Shown here piece by piece: positions 36,551 to 47,714 of a DNA stretch of 47,714 nucleotides. The notes below the pieces were generated by a model, which was not told the origin of the DNA, did not search any database, and saw only the letters and a program-made list of their open reading frames with translations. Every line of letters begins with the position of its first letter. Position 1 is the first letter of the stretch. Made by a program: the position numbers and the translations under genes. This stretch comes from Gonium pectorale (taxonomy: Eukaryota; Chlorophyta; Chlorophyceae; Chlamydomonadales; Volvocaceae): the NCBI GenBank assembly GCA_001584585.1, contig LSYV01000040.1:668326-716039 (forward strand), written 5' to 3'.

Positions 36551-36564
36551 TTTTATATCTATAT
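36551..36564 (+). promoter_or_regulatory. TATA-like box of SRCR gene A
   Basis: TTTTATATCTATAT lies about 100 nt upstream of the ATG at 36665. The tandem paralogue has a similar TATA-like box at a similar distance, which strengthens both. Confidence 0.45.
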
Positions 36565-36664
36565 TGCAGTAGTACGAGTTATCTTGACATTGTGAAGCTT
36601 CGGGGAAGCGCCTGCGACAGGTAGTGTCTGAACACAGCGCATGCCAACTGTGTGTACACGGAAG

Positions 36665-39600
36665 ATGAGGCGTGCATACAACGTCCTACTGGTGCTGCTG
36701 CTGGGAATGGCGGTCACAGGTGAGAGTCCCGCGCAATAGGCATTTCACCCTCGTCACACCCACCTACAAGCGTCGCTGCACTCGGTAGCGCCACTGTATG
36801 GCACAGCTAGATATGCCAGTTGTCGGGTCGGTGGGAACAGGGGGCGCGGTGCTGCTTGCAAACCCCCCGCCAGGACCCCCGCAATTAAGCTATAAGGCCG
36901 CCTGGCACCCTATCGCACCGCGCTCTCAAATGCATCGGGTTTTCGCTCATGCCACAGGTTATCTGCTTTCCATCAACCCTCAGTAACATACGGCACTGTT
37001 CCCCGACAGGTGCGAAGCCACCGCCGAAGGCCCCCGCAAACCTACGTGAGTTCGGACGCATTCCGCTCTTGCTTACGTTGGTTGTATCCCCAACTCCTGT
37101 CCCCACGTATCTGGAGAGTCTAGGGCGGTCACTCTGGTTTCCCCCTGACGGGAGCGCCTTTCGTCTGTCTGCTGCAGGCCAGAAGAATGGCATTCGCATC
37201 ACCGGCGGTTCCGGGCCCAGGGGTCGCCTTGAGATTTCGTCAAAGGACTTCTGGCTACGGGACGGCTCCAATGCTAAAGTGGCTTGGCGGCCAGTGTGCG
37301 ATGACGTGATGTTCGACGATGGTTTGGCCCAAGTGAGCGATTGCTTCCCTGCACTTGGGAGCGAGAGGCAACATCATTGCTGAGCGGGGGTGGCTGTGCA
37401 TGCCCTTGTGTGCCCTTGGCGCCGGGCAGCTCGCAGAGTCCGTCCGCGAAGCGAATAGCCACAGCCGCATGACGGCATGGGACGTGTGCGTACCTTTCAC
37501 GGCGGTAATGTGGTACTGATTGGGCGTCAAATCAGGAACTGGCGGGAATACGTGCGCACACCGCGTATGCCTGCATGCGGCAAGCAGGTCGGAAGCCTTA
37601 GTTGCATACATACGCCGCATGCCCGACCTCTAACCGCAGGTAATGTGTGAGCTCCTGGGATACTCGTACGGACGGAAGTTCTATTCGCCAAAAGTGAACA
37701 GGAGGCCCACGGTTGCCAATGCGACCAGCCGGTAAGGCCGCCGTACAGTTGGATGTATCCTTAGTCGGAAAACATCATGTGGTGCCGCATGCCTTTAGCG
37801 GCGCCTGTGCATGGCTGACGGCGCATACTCGTCCCTGGGAAGGGATTATGCGTGCGATGTAATACCGAGCGAAACGCTCGGTTGCTGGCAGTACACACAT
37901 GGGCAGCTAGCTTGGGTGACCTCCCCACCACCTGAACACGCCACCGTCTTCCCAACATCACGTACTCATCATTTCTTGCAACTATTCCCGCAGGACTGTT
38001 TATCCGATGGGTTACTTCACATGTGAGGCCAACGGCCGACGCCGGTTGCTCGGTGAGGACGACGTGACCTCCGATTCAGCAGCTGGGGCTGCTGGAGCTT
38101 TGACTGCCGCTGCCGACGAAGGAGACGGGCGTTGGGAGCAGGCGGACGCCAGCCGTGGTGACCGCGCAGCGCAGGGCCGGCGAGGCCTCGCGCCGCTGCG
38201 TGGCACCGTCGCGACGCCCTCGAATGCCCCTTACTCTTGCGGCTTCCGCCTGAGCGACTGCGACTACACGGGCCCCCTCGTGGGCCTGGAGTGTTCCCGT
38301 GAGTGCCGCATGCCTCGCCGACGACTGTCCCTAGCATCGAGGTGTACGTGTTGATGGCCCGCGGCAAAATATATTCTTGGATCGCATCCGTCCTGGCCTT
38401 TTGACAAGGCCTGTGGGGACCCCTGCTGCATGCGCTGCTCTATCACTCACACCGTTTCCCCCGGGTTGACAGATAAAGAGCTACCTCCAGCGCCCTCGCC
38501 GCCGCCGCTGCCCCCCAGCCCTCCGCCAGGTAAGCGCGAGGCCTGGCAGACGTGTGTCCTGCGCTGGGCGTGGGCCGAAGACTTTCCGGTGGTACCCATT
38601 TCCCAGGCATGTGCATGCAGCAAAGCGGACAGGGGCATGGGCTAGGAACTGCATGTGCGGATGTGACGTGCCCCCGTAAAGCAGCTGTAGATGGACACAC
38701 CTACACGTTCCGTCCGGCCGCCTCGACACATGACCTCCTCCTCCGCAATTCAATACCCAGCGCTAACAGCCGTCAGCTACAGATAGCATCCCGTGACCCC
38801 CGCCCTCCTATTCTGCGCGATTCCGTGCTACATAAAGCAACCCGTTTTCCAACTCTACTTACTCCTGCCCTCCACATGTCGGCCGACCGTGCAGCTCCAC
38901 CATTGCGCTCCAGCTTCATTCGGCTGATTGGCGGAGCGGCGTATAAGCCCGGGGATGTCGAGACCAACATCTGCAACTCCACACTATTCACCAACGGCAC
39001 CTGCCGTTTTGGTCGCGTGGAGGTGCAGGTACGGCACACGGCGGGCGGCGGGCTCGTGCGGCTGGATTCCCCCGTGCACGGCTCGGCATCGCACATCGCA
39101 CAACATCGCGCAACACTGAAGCAGTCCACACCTGCTCGTACATCACATCGGCGCGCACAGTAACTGCGCAGTGGAGGTCTTGCAAGACGCAGAGTCTGAC
39201 GTAGCCCGGCGACAAGTTGCACACTTCAACACCGGAGAAGCACTGTTTCGCGGTTCTATGCGCAGGTGCCGACCTCACGTGGAGCTATCTGGGCCCCTCT
39301 CTGCGCGGCGCCGACCCCCCTGTTTGGGCAGTCCTTGGCGATCCTGGTGTGCAAGCAGGTGCGCCTGTGACATGGCGTCCATCTCACCTATGCCGGTGCC
39401 CTACCTGCCTACTAACTTTGCACCCGGCGCAACCCCATGCACCGAACATGTCACTGCGGGTTGAACGACGCTCAGCAAGGTCGGTTGTGCAAGCGTGGTC
39501 TCTCTTTGCTGCGCGACACGCGCCCACACAGGTGCTGGACTACCCGGAAGCGCGCCCGCCGTCGGAGTACTGGGTCGTGGACGCAACGCTGCGCAGCGCA

Positions 39601-40352
39601 CCGTACACCATTCCTGAAGGTGCGCTGAGCCACCGCCTTTGCCCAACCGGGCAGTACGTACAGCACTTGCGTTTCACCGAATCGCGCCTCACATATGCCG
39701 TACAGTTGCCGGTCGGTGTCCATGGTTCTTAGCCCTCAAATCGCTTTGCAAGTCATCCTTTACTTATATCTACTCCGGCATTTTCATATGGATGCAGCGC
39801 CTGCGACTGGAAAGGGCGACTTCAACGCGTCGGCGTATGAGGCGTGGGTCACTGTTACGGGTGGCGACTTCACGACCGCGAAGAGGGTGCAGGACTTAGA
39901 GCTGCAGGTGGGAAGCGGGGTAGGCTCATGTCCCCCTTATCCTTTTGTATGCGGGTTGTGACAGCTGGCTTGCTTGGCTTGCGGGTAATCCTGATGCACA
40001 CTGGGAGTTGGGTTCCACGCGGTACCGGGCAGACAGACCGCCGCTGCTTCACGCCAGCCTTGACGTGCGGGGCAAGGGGAAAGGCGGTTTCAAGCTGCCT
40101 CCTTGCATGGGCGATGCCCATTGCCCCGCTGTTGTTGATCCGCACTCAGCTTGTCATGAGTGCTAGGCACGTCCGCGAAGGAGAAGCTCATTCGTCTGGG
40201 CAGCGGCCCCGTGTCACGTGTAGCCCCTTGCCCCGCTGAAACCAGCCCTGTGCGGCCTCGTTCACCCCGCCCGCCATGGGGAACTGCAGACGGCGAGCTC
40301 GCCGTGCATCAATGGAACGCTGTTCTCACTTACGTGCAGCTTCGCCTACTAG
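36665..40352 (+). CDS. Secreted SRCR-domain protein A (two SRCR-like modules, short Pro linkers)
   Basis: Eleven in-phase exons give 395 residues: 36665-36719, 37010-37045, 37178-37332, 37640-37731, 37994-38298, 38473-38529, 38895-39028, 39266-39358, 39532-39619, 39798-39907 and 40290-40352. A signal peptide (MRRAYNVLLVLLLGMAVTG) is followed by a short Pro-rich stretch and a first SRCR domain: IRITGGSGPRGRLEIS, WRPVCDD, QVMCELLGYSYG, then FTC, YSCGF, DCDYTGPLVGLECS. A ~65-residue low-complexity insert splits that domain. A linker PAPSPPPLPPSPPP joins a second, divergent SRCR-like module (FIRLIGGAAY, WAPLCAAP, LVCKQ) with the tail SPCINGTLFSLTC. SRCR domains are disulphide-stabilised extracellular binding modules; with Ser-Pro linkers this suggests a cell-wall or matrix protein. 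The last exon was located by matching the tail of the neighbouring paralogue. Confidence 0.9.
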
Positions 40353-41819
40353 GAAGAGCGGGGGCTGCACCACGCAGCAGAATGTATAAAGAGTGAAGAG
40401 GTGCCGTTCGGCATCCGTCACCCAGGTAGCATGCATACAGCTTTCCAGACGTACGAGGCGGCTGTGAGTAATGAATATGTGAATCTAGGAAAGAGCATTG
40501 TGGGCGATGATATTGGGATTTACTGGTAAAGACTGGCAGGTGATGTAGGGCCTTGCAGGGCGTAGCTCCAGGAGCTTTCATATGCCATTCGGTCAGGGCC
40601 GCGCTGCAGCCACACACAAGGCGGTACCCGCTTGCTGCTCTTGCCTTAAGGTATTTGAGTTGACGCAATCCATGCGTGAACTGGAGAAGGTCACGGTCAG
40701 TGCCGTAGTGTCAGTTGCAAGTTGTCATAGTCTCCCTGGGCTTGTACCATGCGGTACCATTCGGTCACAGGGCTTATGAAACTACGTCGCCCTGTGATTT
40801 GTTGTCACATCATTCAGATTTAGTACACGCGTAGCGTACAGTTAGCTGAGCTGACGGTGGATCCTCCAATGCGCAAGGTCTGAGACGTGAAGGTGCGCTT
40901 GTGGGATGGTGCGCGCGGACTGGCAGAGCAAGACACAAGCCCTTTTGAGCGTTGTCGGGTGTGAGTGACTGGCCACGTGGCCAAGCTGTTGGAATGGGCA
41001 TGCGGCAAGAGTTAGTTTGCTGCCACGTTCAGACGATAGGTCATGTTTACGTGTTGCGAGGCTGATAACCCTAGACCAGGTATTGTTAGCCGGCCCTTGC
41101 AGGCTTGCTGGGTTGTACCGTGCCTTGTCGGCCTGCTTGTGTGGCTGAAGCCAACGGTGCTCATTCGCGCCCATGTACCAAATGGCAAGCAGCTGATGAC
41201 GGCGCTAAGAACTTCACGCGCAGGAATGGCTTGGGGCACGGGGTCTCCAGCTGACACTATCTGGCAGGCAGACTGGCGGAGTATGGGCAGATTTGTAGAA
41301 ACGCCCTCTTGTTCTCTTGTCAGCATTCTATGCACCAGACCCTTTGCAATTACTCGAGAAACTCCTTCTGGGGGCAAGGTTCAATGATGCAACCCAAGTA
41401 CTCCAACGCTAGTTTGCAAGACGTCAAATTTCACATCCATCTCACTCCCAGCCCATCCCAGTGCTTCTGGCTAGCGTCGGTTCATCGCGTATGCACAGGC
41501 AAATAGGCAATTACGGCGTGGATCCGGCATTGGGGGAAGCTACCGAGTACTGCTACGGCTGCCGTAGGACTCTGATACTGTTCAAAGATGGCATGCTTAT
41601 CCACTCCGAGTTACCGTTGACTGTGGGTACCATAACCCATCTAACTGTGGTGCCTGCAAACGAGCGGCCTTCACTTTATCATAACCAATAGAAGTTTGCG
41701 GTTATATGGTAATGTTTATATAGGATACAACCTACTAGGGCTAAATGGTGTCGCTCACAAATGTCGCCCACCTTTATGACTCTAGCGTGCAGTAGACGCC
41801 TTACTGCCATATAACATAC
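40353..41819. other. Spacer between the two SRCR paralogues
   Basis: About 1.5 kb with no recognisable exon, repeat or third SRCR copy. Open frames at 41043-41387 and 41461-41691 lack domains and splice partners. It should hold the 3' UTR of gene A and the promoter of gene B. Confidence 0.6.
41715..41724 (+). promoter_or_regulatory. TATA-like box of SRCR gene B
   Basis: TTTATATAGG lies about 100 nt upstream of the ATG at 41820, matching the position of the box before SRCR gene A. Confidence 0.5.
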
Positions 41820-44800
41820 ATGCCCTCCTCTTCGGCAATGTTAGCGGTGTTGGGCTTCCCGTGGATACGTGGCCCTGGAAACGTCCGCTTGACGAGGGTC
41901 GCATGCCTGGCGCTAGCCATCGTCTTGTTGGATTTTGGTGCAGGTAGGCTCTTGCTTTGTTGTCAAAAAGTAACACCGCTTGGTTACATGACTTCGCGAC
42001 ACGTTCACCAATGGCCTTTCCGGACCACCGCAAACGCGGACCTATCATCGGATGCTGCTGATGAATAGAGCTTTGCCGTTGGACTTCCGTGCCTCAAGTG
42101 TGACCGTGTGGGTCCACCCTTGGTCCACGCAGGCGCAGCCAGACCACCGAGGCCACCAAAGCCGCCCCCGCGACTTGCACTGCTTCGCTTTGATCCCCCG
42201 CCCCCGAGTCCGTTACCTCTCTCGCCCTCGCCGCCCAAGCCGTCGCCACCGACTCGATCTCCGCCGAGGCCGTCCCCGCTGCGCCCCCCATCACCGCCAC
42301 GCCCACCCCCTCCGAAGCCGTCTCCAAGTCCATTGTCGCCCAGACCATCTCCACTATCCCCATGGCCCCCAAGGCAGTCCCCGCCGATCCCCTCATCGAC
42401 ACCGCCATCCGTTATGTCGCCCCCTAACCCACCGCCGAAAGCAGTGAGGCCACCGCCGCCCATAAAACCGCCACCACCGTTGCAGCAGCTCTCACCGCCA
42501 CCGCCAGGCACAGTGTCTACACCTTCGCCTAGTCCTCCCCCTGCAGCGCAACCACCTGGCTTAAAACCACCGAATCCGGCTAATGTCCGTCCACCTGGCA
42601 ATGCACCACCTTCACCCCCACGTTCACCGCCAGTACCACTGCCGCCACCCTCTCCGCCGCCTGCACCGCCCGCCGTCCGTGAGTCGACCAGACGAAGTCC
42701 TGCAGTGCTCGTTGACGTGACGGATGTGCGCGACTGTGCCCCATGACTCTGCTCGGCAGCATGGCCCGGGCATTTGACCCGTGCAGTGGACTGTTGCATC
42801 CGTGTGCGCTACACGTGCCATGCAGAACGGGTGGCGGTTTCGGCTCCTTAGGGCAAGGGCCCTGTCCCTTCTTCCTGCAGGCAACGACAACGGCATCCGC
42901 ATCGTGGGCGGATCTGGCGCCGCTGGGCGGCTGGAGGTGTCTTCCAAGGACTCGTGGGTGGCAGGAGACAAGCCAGTGGGGTGGCGCCCCGTGTGCGACG
43001 ACGCATATTTTGACAACACGATGGCACAGGTACGGCATTATGTACAGCGTGTCGCTTTTGCGCCATAAAGTCTGCGTCAAGTGGCACGGGCCTCGCCAGG
43101 CAGCGTGCGCCGTGCACTGCGCATCACAAACGCTTCCGCTCTCGGCGTTCCCTTCAAGTATTTCGTGTGAGGGAACAACACGTTTGCCGGACTCTAGCCT
43201 TTCTGTAGCGGAGGCGTGGTTGCAGGCCCTCATTAATGCCTTCTTGGGTGACCGTTTCCCGGCGCGCGCAGGTCATGTGCAAGCTGCTCGGTTACACGTA
43301 TGGCCGGCAGTTCTTCTCCCCGACCGTGACCTACCGGGCCCCGGACCCCAACGCGACCCGCACGTAAGCGCAGCCACGCCCACTCGCTTCATACGTGCCT
43401 GTCCGATTCCTCACATGCCACCTGCGCTAACTCCTGTTGGGCGTGCTTGCATTCATGAGCTTGAGAGCATGTGGTGCCCACGGCAAGAGTCTCTACTGCA
43501 CGACGAGCACTTGCTGCTGGCAGCGCGCGGCAACCGTATCTCCCTCCCCACCTTGCTGTGCTTCATGTTGCAGGGGCGGGCCGGTGGGCTCTATGACGTG
43601 CTTCCCGCAGCGCGCCGCGGGCCGGCTGCTCCAGGGCGTTGCGTCTTTCGATGACGAGGCGGATGCTGCGCAGACGGACGAGCCGCTCATCCTCCAACGG
43701 AAGGGAGGCGCGCAGCGGGGCCGCGCCTTGGCCCCCCTCCGCGGCAGCGTCAACACACCCAGGAAGGCACCGTACGGATGCAACTTCCTGTTGGGCTCGT
43801 GCGACTACACGGGGCCTCTTGCTGGAATTGAGTGCTCAGGTGAGTGCCGCCAGGGTCCGTCAGAAGGCAGTACAACATGTTGCTCGTACACATCGGTACG
43901 TCAGCGTGCAGCGCGACCCGTTGCAAACGGTCGCATTTTCATAATGTTTGGCTTGCGCGAGTCAGTCAGCTGAGCCGTCCGTCCTCAGCGGAGCATTGCC
44001 TTCCGCTTGCCTTTACGCAAAAGAGCTCATATGGAACTCATAACATGTTTGCTGGGTTACCGTGCCGTGGAATGCCCGCAGACACGCCGTTCCCAGCAGC
44101 TCCGCCGCCGTTCCCAAGCCCCCGGAGCCCGCCACCAGGTAGGTCTCCGTTCTCCTTACTTGCGGAGGTTTGACGGCTGTGGATGGGGAGCGTGCTTTGT
44201 TTGTGATGGATAAAGGGTGGTTGTTCGTCTGTGTTGTTGGCTGCATGTCTCCAAGTCCGGGTGGTAGCGTGGGCGTGGGTTGCTTATGTATACAATGAGC
44301 GTTCGTCAGCGTTGCCCAGACCAACTCACCTCGGGACTTCGCTTTGGCACACAAGCCGACCAGAGCTGTGGCGGCCTCTAATTGGCACGAGCCGCATGAC
44401 ATTGCAATTGCGCCAATCGCTGCGCATCGCCTTCAGCCTTGCGTCCCGCGGCTTCGCGTGTCTCCCCCCCCCCCGCCTTCCCGCAGTCCCTCCCTTCACC
44501 TCTCCACCGTCCCCAGTACAGCAGTCCAGTCTCATCCGGATGGTCGGCGGCCAGTCGTCCACCGGCGGCGCGGAAGCAAACTTGTGCGATGGGGAATACG
44601 ACTTCCGCTGCGCGATTTACGGCCGGGCTGAGCTCCTGGTACGTCCACCCGGGGTGCCGTGCACACATGCCTTTGGCGCTGCTTCGCTGGAGCGCGGCCG
44701 TCGGCCCGCATAGCTAGCTTGCAGGCCGATGATCTTGTGTGGATTGCCCGACGCTCACTGGAGCGCTCGATGAGTGTTCGCCAACGTTCATAAGCGATGG

Positions 44801-45942
44801 GTGGTGACGAGCGGCCGCGGGAGTGCCGCTCAGTCCCACGGCAATCGCGGCGGGCGTGCTGGCGTGACAGCTCGAGGCTCGGGGAGCAAGTGCACTCCGA
44901 CTGGCCAGATGCCGCGCCACTGACGCCCCACGATGCGGTCCCTGCTCGGGCAGGTGAATGACCCCAACACGGGCGCGACTGTGTGGGCGCCCTTGTGCGC
45001 CGCGGCGGATGGCTTCACATGGAGTCTGGGAGCGGTCATATGCAGACAGGTATGTGCGGGCGGGCGCAGGGGAACGTATTGCCGGCGTGAGCCAGCCGGG
45101 CGCTTGTGGCTCGTGCGGATCGGCAGCCAGTGCAAACCTGAAGGGGCTTGCACTCCACGCCGCCGCGCAGGTGGAGGATTGGCCGGGCTCCAGACCCGGC
45201 AAATGGTTGGTGGACGCGCGCTTCCCGGATGAGCCCTTCGACATCCCAACAGGTGGGCCGCGCTCGTCGGAGAGGCGGCGCGTGCTTGAGAGTATGAAGC
45301 AGGGAACATGGACGAAGGGGACTGGAGGTAGGGGGTATGCCCGAGGGTTTGATACATTACCTAAGCTGGGTACACGCATGTGCCACCGGGCTAGCGTGGA
45401 GGAGGAAGGTTGCTCCCCTTTGCTGGGTGCTACCGTATATCCGGCTGCCTATTGCCCCCGTCAGCAATGAAGCTCACATGGCATGCCGTATTCCGGTCCT
45501 CGCCCTTACCCCTTGACAACGTCCGCCCCGCAGCCCCGTCCGACGATCCTGAGGACTTTGACGCCTCCAACTACACGGCATGGGTGACTGTCAAGGGCGG
45601 CGATTTTGCCAACGCCCTTACAGTCCAAAGCTTGCAGTACGAGGTGTGTATACACGTGGCAGCACCTGGAAAGTGGTTCGGTGGCGGCGGCGCAAAGGAA
45701 ATGAATCCTTGGGGTTCCAAAGGAGTGCTCCACTGTATCGTAACTGAATGCACTGCGCCGAGAGGGCACCCAGCAGCGCCTGACTCATCAGCCCTCTCCG
45801 TCACTCAGCATGGCGCCGCATGCCCTATAGCTTTGGCAACCATCAAGGTGGCTGACAGATGCCCCTGGCGCCGCACCTGCAGGTCACGCCCTCGTGCGCG
45901 GACGGGCGGCTGTTCGCCATCTATTGCGGTGTAATTATCTGA
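41820..45942 (+). CDS. Secreted SRCR-domain protein B with expanded Pro-rich (HRGP-like) region
   Basis: Eleven exons give 577 residues: 41820-41943, 42133-42678, 42881-43029, 43272-43363, 43574-43839, 44082-44138, 44487-44638, 44954-45049, 45171-45252, 45534-45643 and 45883-45942. A hydrophobic signal segment (ACLALAIVLLDFGAG) ends exon 1 after an unusually long n-region. Exon 2 encodes ~180 residues of Pro/Ser/Lys repeats (SPPRP, PPSPPRPPPP, PPPSPPPAPP), typical of hydroxyproline-rich cell-wall glycoproteins. Then come SRCR1 (IRIVGGSGAAGRLEV, WRPVCDD, QVMCKLLGYTYG, CDYTGPLAGIECS), a short Pro linker, SRCR2 (LIRMVGGQSS, WAPLCAAA, AVICRQ) and a tail with SCADGRLFAIYC. All ten intron phases equal those of gene A. 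Exon 7 could start at 44517 instead, dropping ten residues. Confidence 0.92.
42133..42678 (+). repeat. Pro-rich coding repeat (HRGP-like rod)
   Basis: This exon of SRCR gene B is C-rich on the plus strand and encodes irregular Ser-Pro and Pro-Pro repeats. In algae such stretches are hydroxylated and arabinosylated to form stiff rods in the wall or matrix. The antisense strand shows a long Gly-rich open frame that is only its shadow. Confidence 0.9.
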
Positions 45943-47714
45943 ATGGGAGGTTGGGCAAGGCGCGATTGGAGTCTTGCGGACAAGGCATGGCGCCTGTGGG
46001 CACGGCGACCGTGGGCGGCGGCAGCTGTTGGAACGACAGCAAAGCGGCTCCCCGCTCCAGCAGGATCTCAGCAAGCGCCCTTGTGAGGGCAGCTCTGAGG
46101 CTTCGCCTTGAGGCCGCTGCAACCCAAGTAACCTATGGCCCGCGCTTGTTGGCTCTGTTGGCTCGTGACCGGGAGGGCTCTAGGATTAGTCGGTCTGCGA
46201 TGCTGGAGTCTTTCCGATGCAACAGGGAATCTGCTTATCTTTGCATGGCGAGAATGCTGGCCCGAAGCTAACAACGATTTTGTGTGCTTCAAGCCTGCAC
46301 ACAAATGGGCCCTTGCCGGAGCCGTCACTGATACGAAGGCCTGCTGCGCGAAGGAGGCCTTGGAGCGCTGAGATGAGGGCGCCTTGCATCGTTAGGCTTG
46401 GTGCTCCGCAACAGGGCTGGAACAAAGCTGCGCCGCTCTTGCAATTACCAGCGGGCTGTTCGTTTCGATGCGCCATGAAACACGCCCCGCAAGGGTCGAT
46501 TGACAAGCATCCCACACCACCTGACTGTGAAAGAATGATCTTCTGAGGCCCGCCGGGAGGTGATGAGCAGGGCCGCAGGCGGAAACTCAACCGTTCACGT
46601 GCCACCTGAGCACAAGTTTTCGTTTTGATTTCAGTTAGGTGGCTCGTGGCTGCATCTTCCATGATGGCATTCTGCACGTGACAAGGTACCGTGTACGCGC
46701 GATGCGCGTCCTAGTGCGTGATCCTAGGTCCTAGTGCTTCGAGCGACGTTCGTGAGCGTACCCGCGGGGCGGCTGGCACTGTGGGCGCGCTGTAGTTGAT
46801 GCATGCCGGAGAGACGGCGCGACGCTGCTTGCGATTCGACAGGCACGTCCTCTAGTAACTGTGCGTGCTGCCTCTTAGATGCCTCCTATCATACATTTAT
46901 TACTGTGGGGCTAGCCAGCAGCGGCAAGTTCTCTCTCCTGCCGTATCGCAGACGAGGATGCAGCACTCGTGTGCCGTGGGAGGATGGTTTGCGGCGAGCG
47001 AATGTGGGCTCTCGGCAGGTATCTAACTCTTGAGTGTAACGGTGCAAGGTGCCCCAACACGGTGTCCAGGTACCTGTGGCATCTGCCTGGGGATACTGGG
47101 GCGGTGGGGCACTAGTGCAATCGTGCGTGGGGACCGACAGCATGAGGAACAGGAGAGGCCGTTACATCCGGTCGCCTGGTTTAGCTGCTGGGCAAGACGT
47201 GGATAGTCTGCCGTTTCAAGCCGAATCCGGGAACCTGAATCCAGGGAGCCACCCCTACGGCCAGGTAGCCACCCTTGCGGCAGTGCATGGCACAAGGCAA
47301 GACGGACGATGCTAGTGAGCAAACGGGCTTTTTCAGTCGTGGAGCCGCTGGAGAGACCAGCTTTGCAGCTTACTGTAGTGTCGCATTTACAAGGTCCGAA
47401 TGTGCGAGTGGGGCCTGCAGTGCGATGCCATGCGACTCCGCCAAGCTCCGCCAGACCGCCATAGGTCCGTTTGCGGCCCATGGTCACCAGAGGGCCCTAG
47501 CGAAGGCATAAGACCCCGTCATGAGCCCCGTACCCAAGGACAGGTGGACAGCACAAGTGCGGATTCAGCCACTGTCGTTATGGGCGGCGGCGGCGTACAT
47601 GCTGATGCACTGATATCGGCGATATAGGTGACACGCCATGTTCTGCCGTACTTTACCAATGTTGACACCTGAGCGCAACCAGCTCTATACATTCTACAGT
47701 GATGGTGTCGTACT
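45943..47714. other. 3' flank of SRCR gene B, no supportable gene
   Basis: I see no domain, exon chain, RNA gene or mobile element in these 1.8 kb. A TGTAA at 47035-47039 could be a distal poly(A) signal. Open frames on both strands (for example 46186-46677 and 47023-47487, minus) have no recognisable features. A gene may begin beyond the right edge. Confidence 0.5.

Larger units (their letters stand above)
35465..36664. other. Intergenic spacer with promoter of the first SRCR gene
   Basis: About 1.2 kb of 3' UTR and spacer with no supportable gene. It contains the TGTAA at 35571, a GGCGAAGG-type short repeat (36078-36130) and a TATA-like stretch before the SRCR gene. Confidence 0.6.

Noticed and set aside
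42005..42799. 264-codon Gly-rich minus-strand open frame
   Set aside because: It is the antisense shadow of the Pro-rich exon of SRCR gene B, which has a signal peptide, phases and a paralogue.
45943..47714. Possible third SRCR gene after the tandem pair
   Set aside because: I looked for VCDD, VMC, GGS and Pro-linker signatures in all frames and found none.

Overview
The window looks like nuclear DNA from a volvocine (Chlamydomonas/Volvox-type) green alga. The sequence is GC-rich. Genes are broken into short exons by introns with GTGAGT-, GTGCGT- or GTAAGT-like donors and mostly GCAG acceptors. TGTAA, the algal polyadenylation signal, lies near several gene ends. Proteins carry Ala/Pro/Gln/Gly-rich low-complexity stretches and plastid or secretory leaders. 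All gene models here were assembled by eye from splice sites, reading phase and remembered protein families; no alignment was run. Ten genes can be supported.

Left third (1-17 kb). A fringe-like glycosyltransferase is on the minus strand and is probably cut by the left edge. A TXNDC9/phosducin-like thioredoxin-fold protein is on the plus strand and converges on a minus-strand thiol glutathione peroxidase. A complete plastid-type aspartate kinase (minus, 11 exons) is head-to-head with a plastid-type YbaB/EbfC nucleoid protein (plus), with only 203 bp between the start codons.

Middle (19-36 kb). A large minus-strand protein of the plant NT-C2 (EEIG1/EHBP1/PMI1-like) family has a C-terminal Cys-His-Asp module that resembles a hydrolase. 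It is divergent from a small three-TPR protein whose second intron must start with GC. Next is an unrecognised 175-residue helical protein. Its stop codon lies 7 nt before the ATG of a giant low-complexity protein of about 1840 residues, which carries at least two copies of an unfamiliar GGY-containing domain.

Right third (36-47.7 kb). Two tandem paralogous secreted SRCR proteins have 11 exons each and identical intron phases throughout. The second has a Pro-rich (hydroxyproline-rich-glycoprotein-like) exon expanded from 36 to 546 nt. They probably encode extracellular-matrix or cell-wall proteins. The last 1.8 kb has no gene I can support.

The genes do not form one pathway; this is ordinary mixed eukaryotic gene order. 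The most unusual items are the giant repeat-domain protein with its 7-nt upstream neighbour, the Cys-His-Asp module of the NT-C2 protein, and the SRCR pair.
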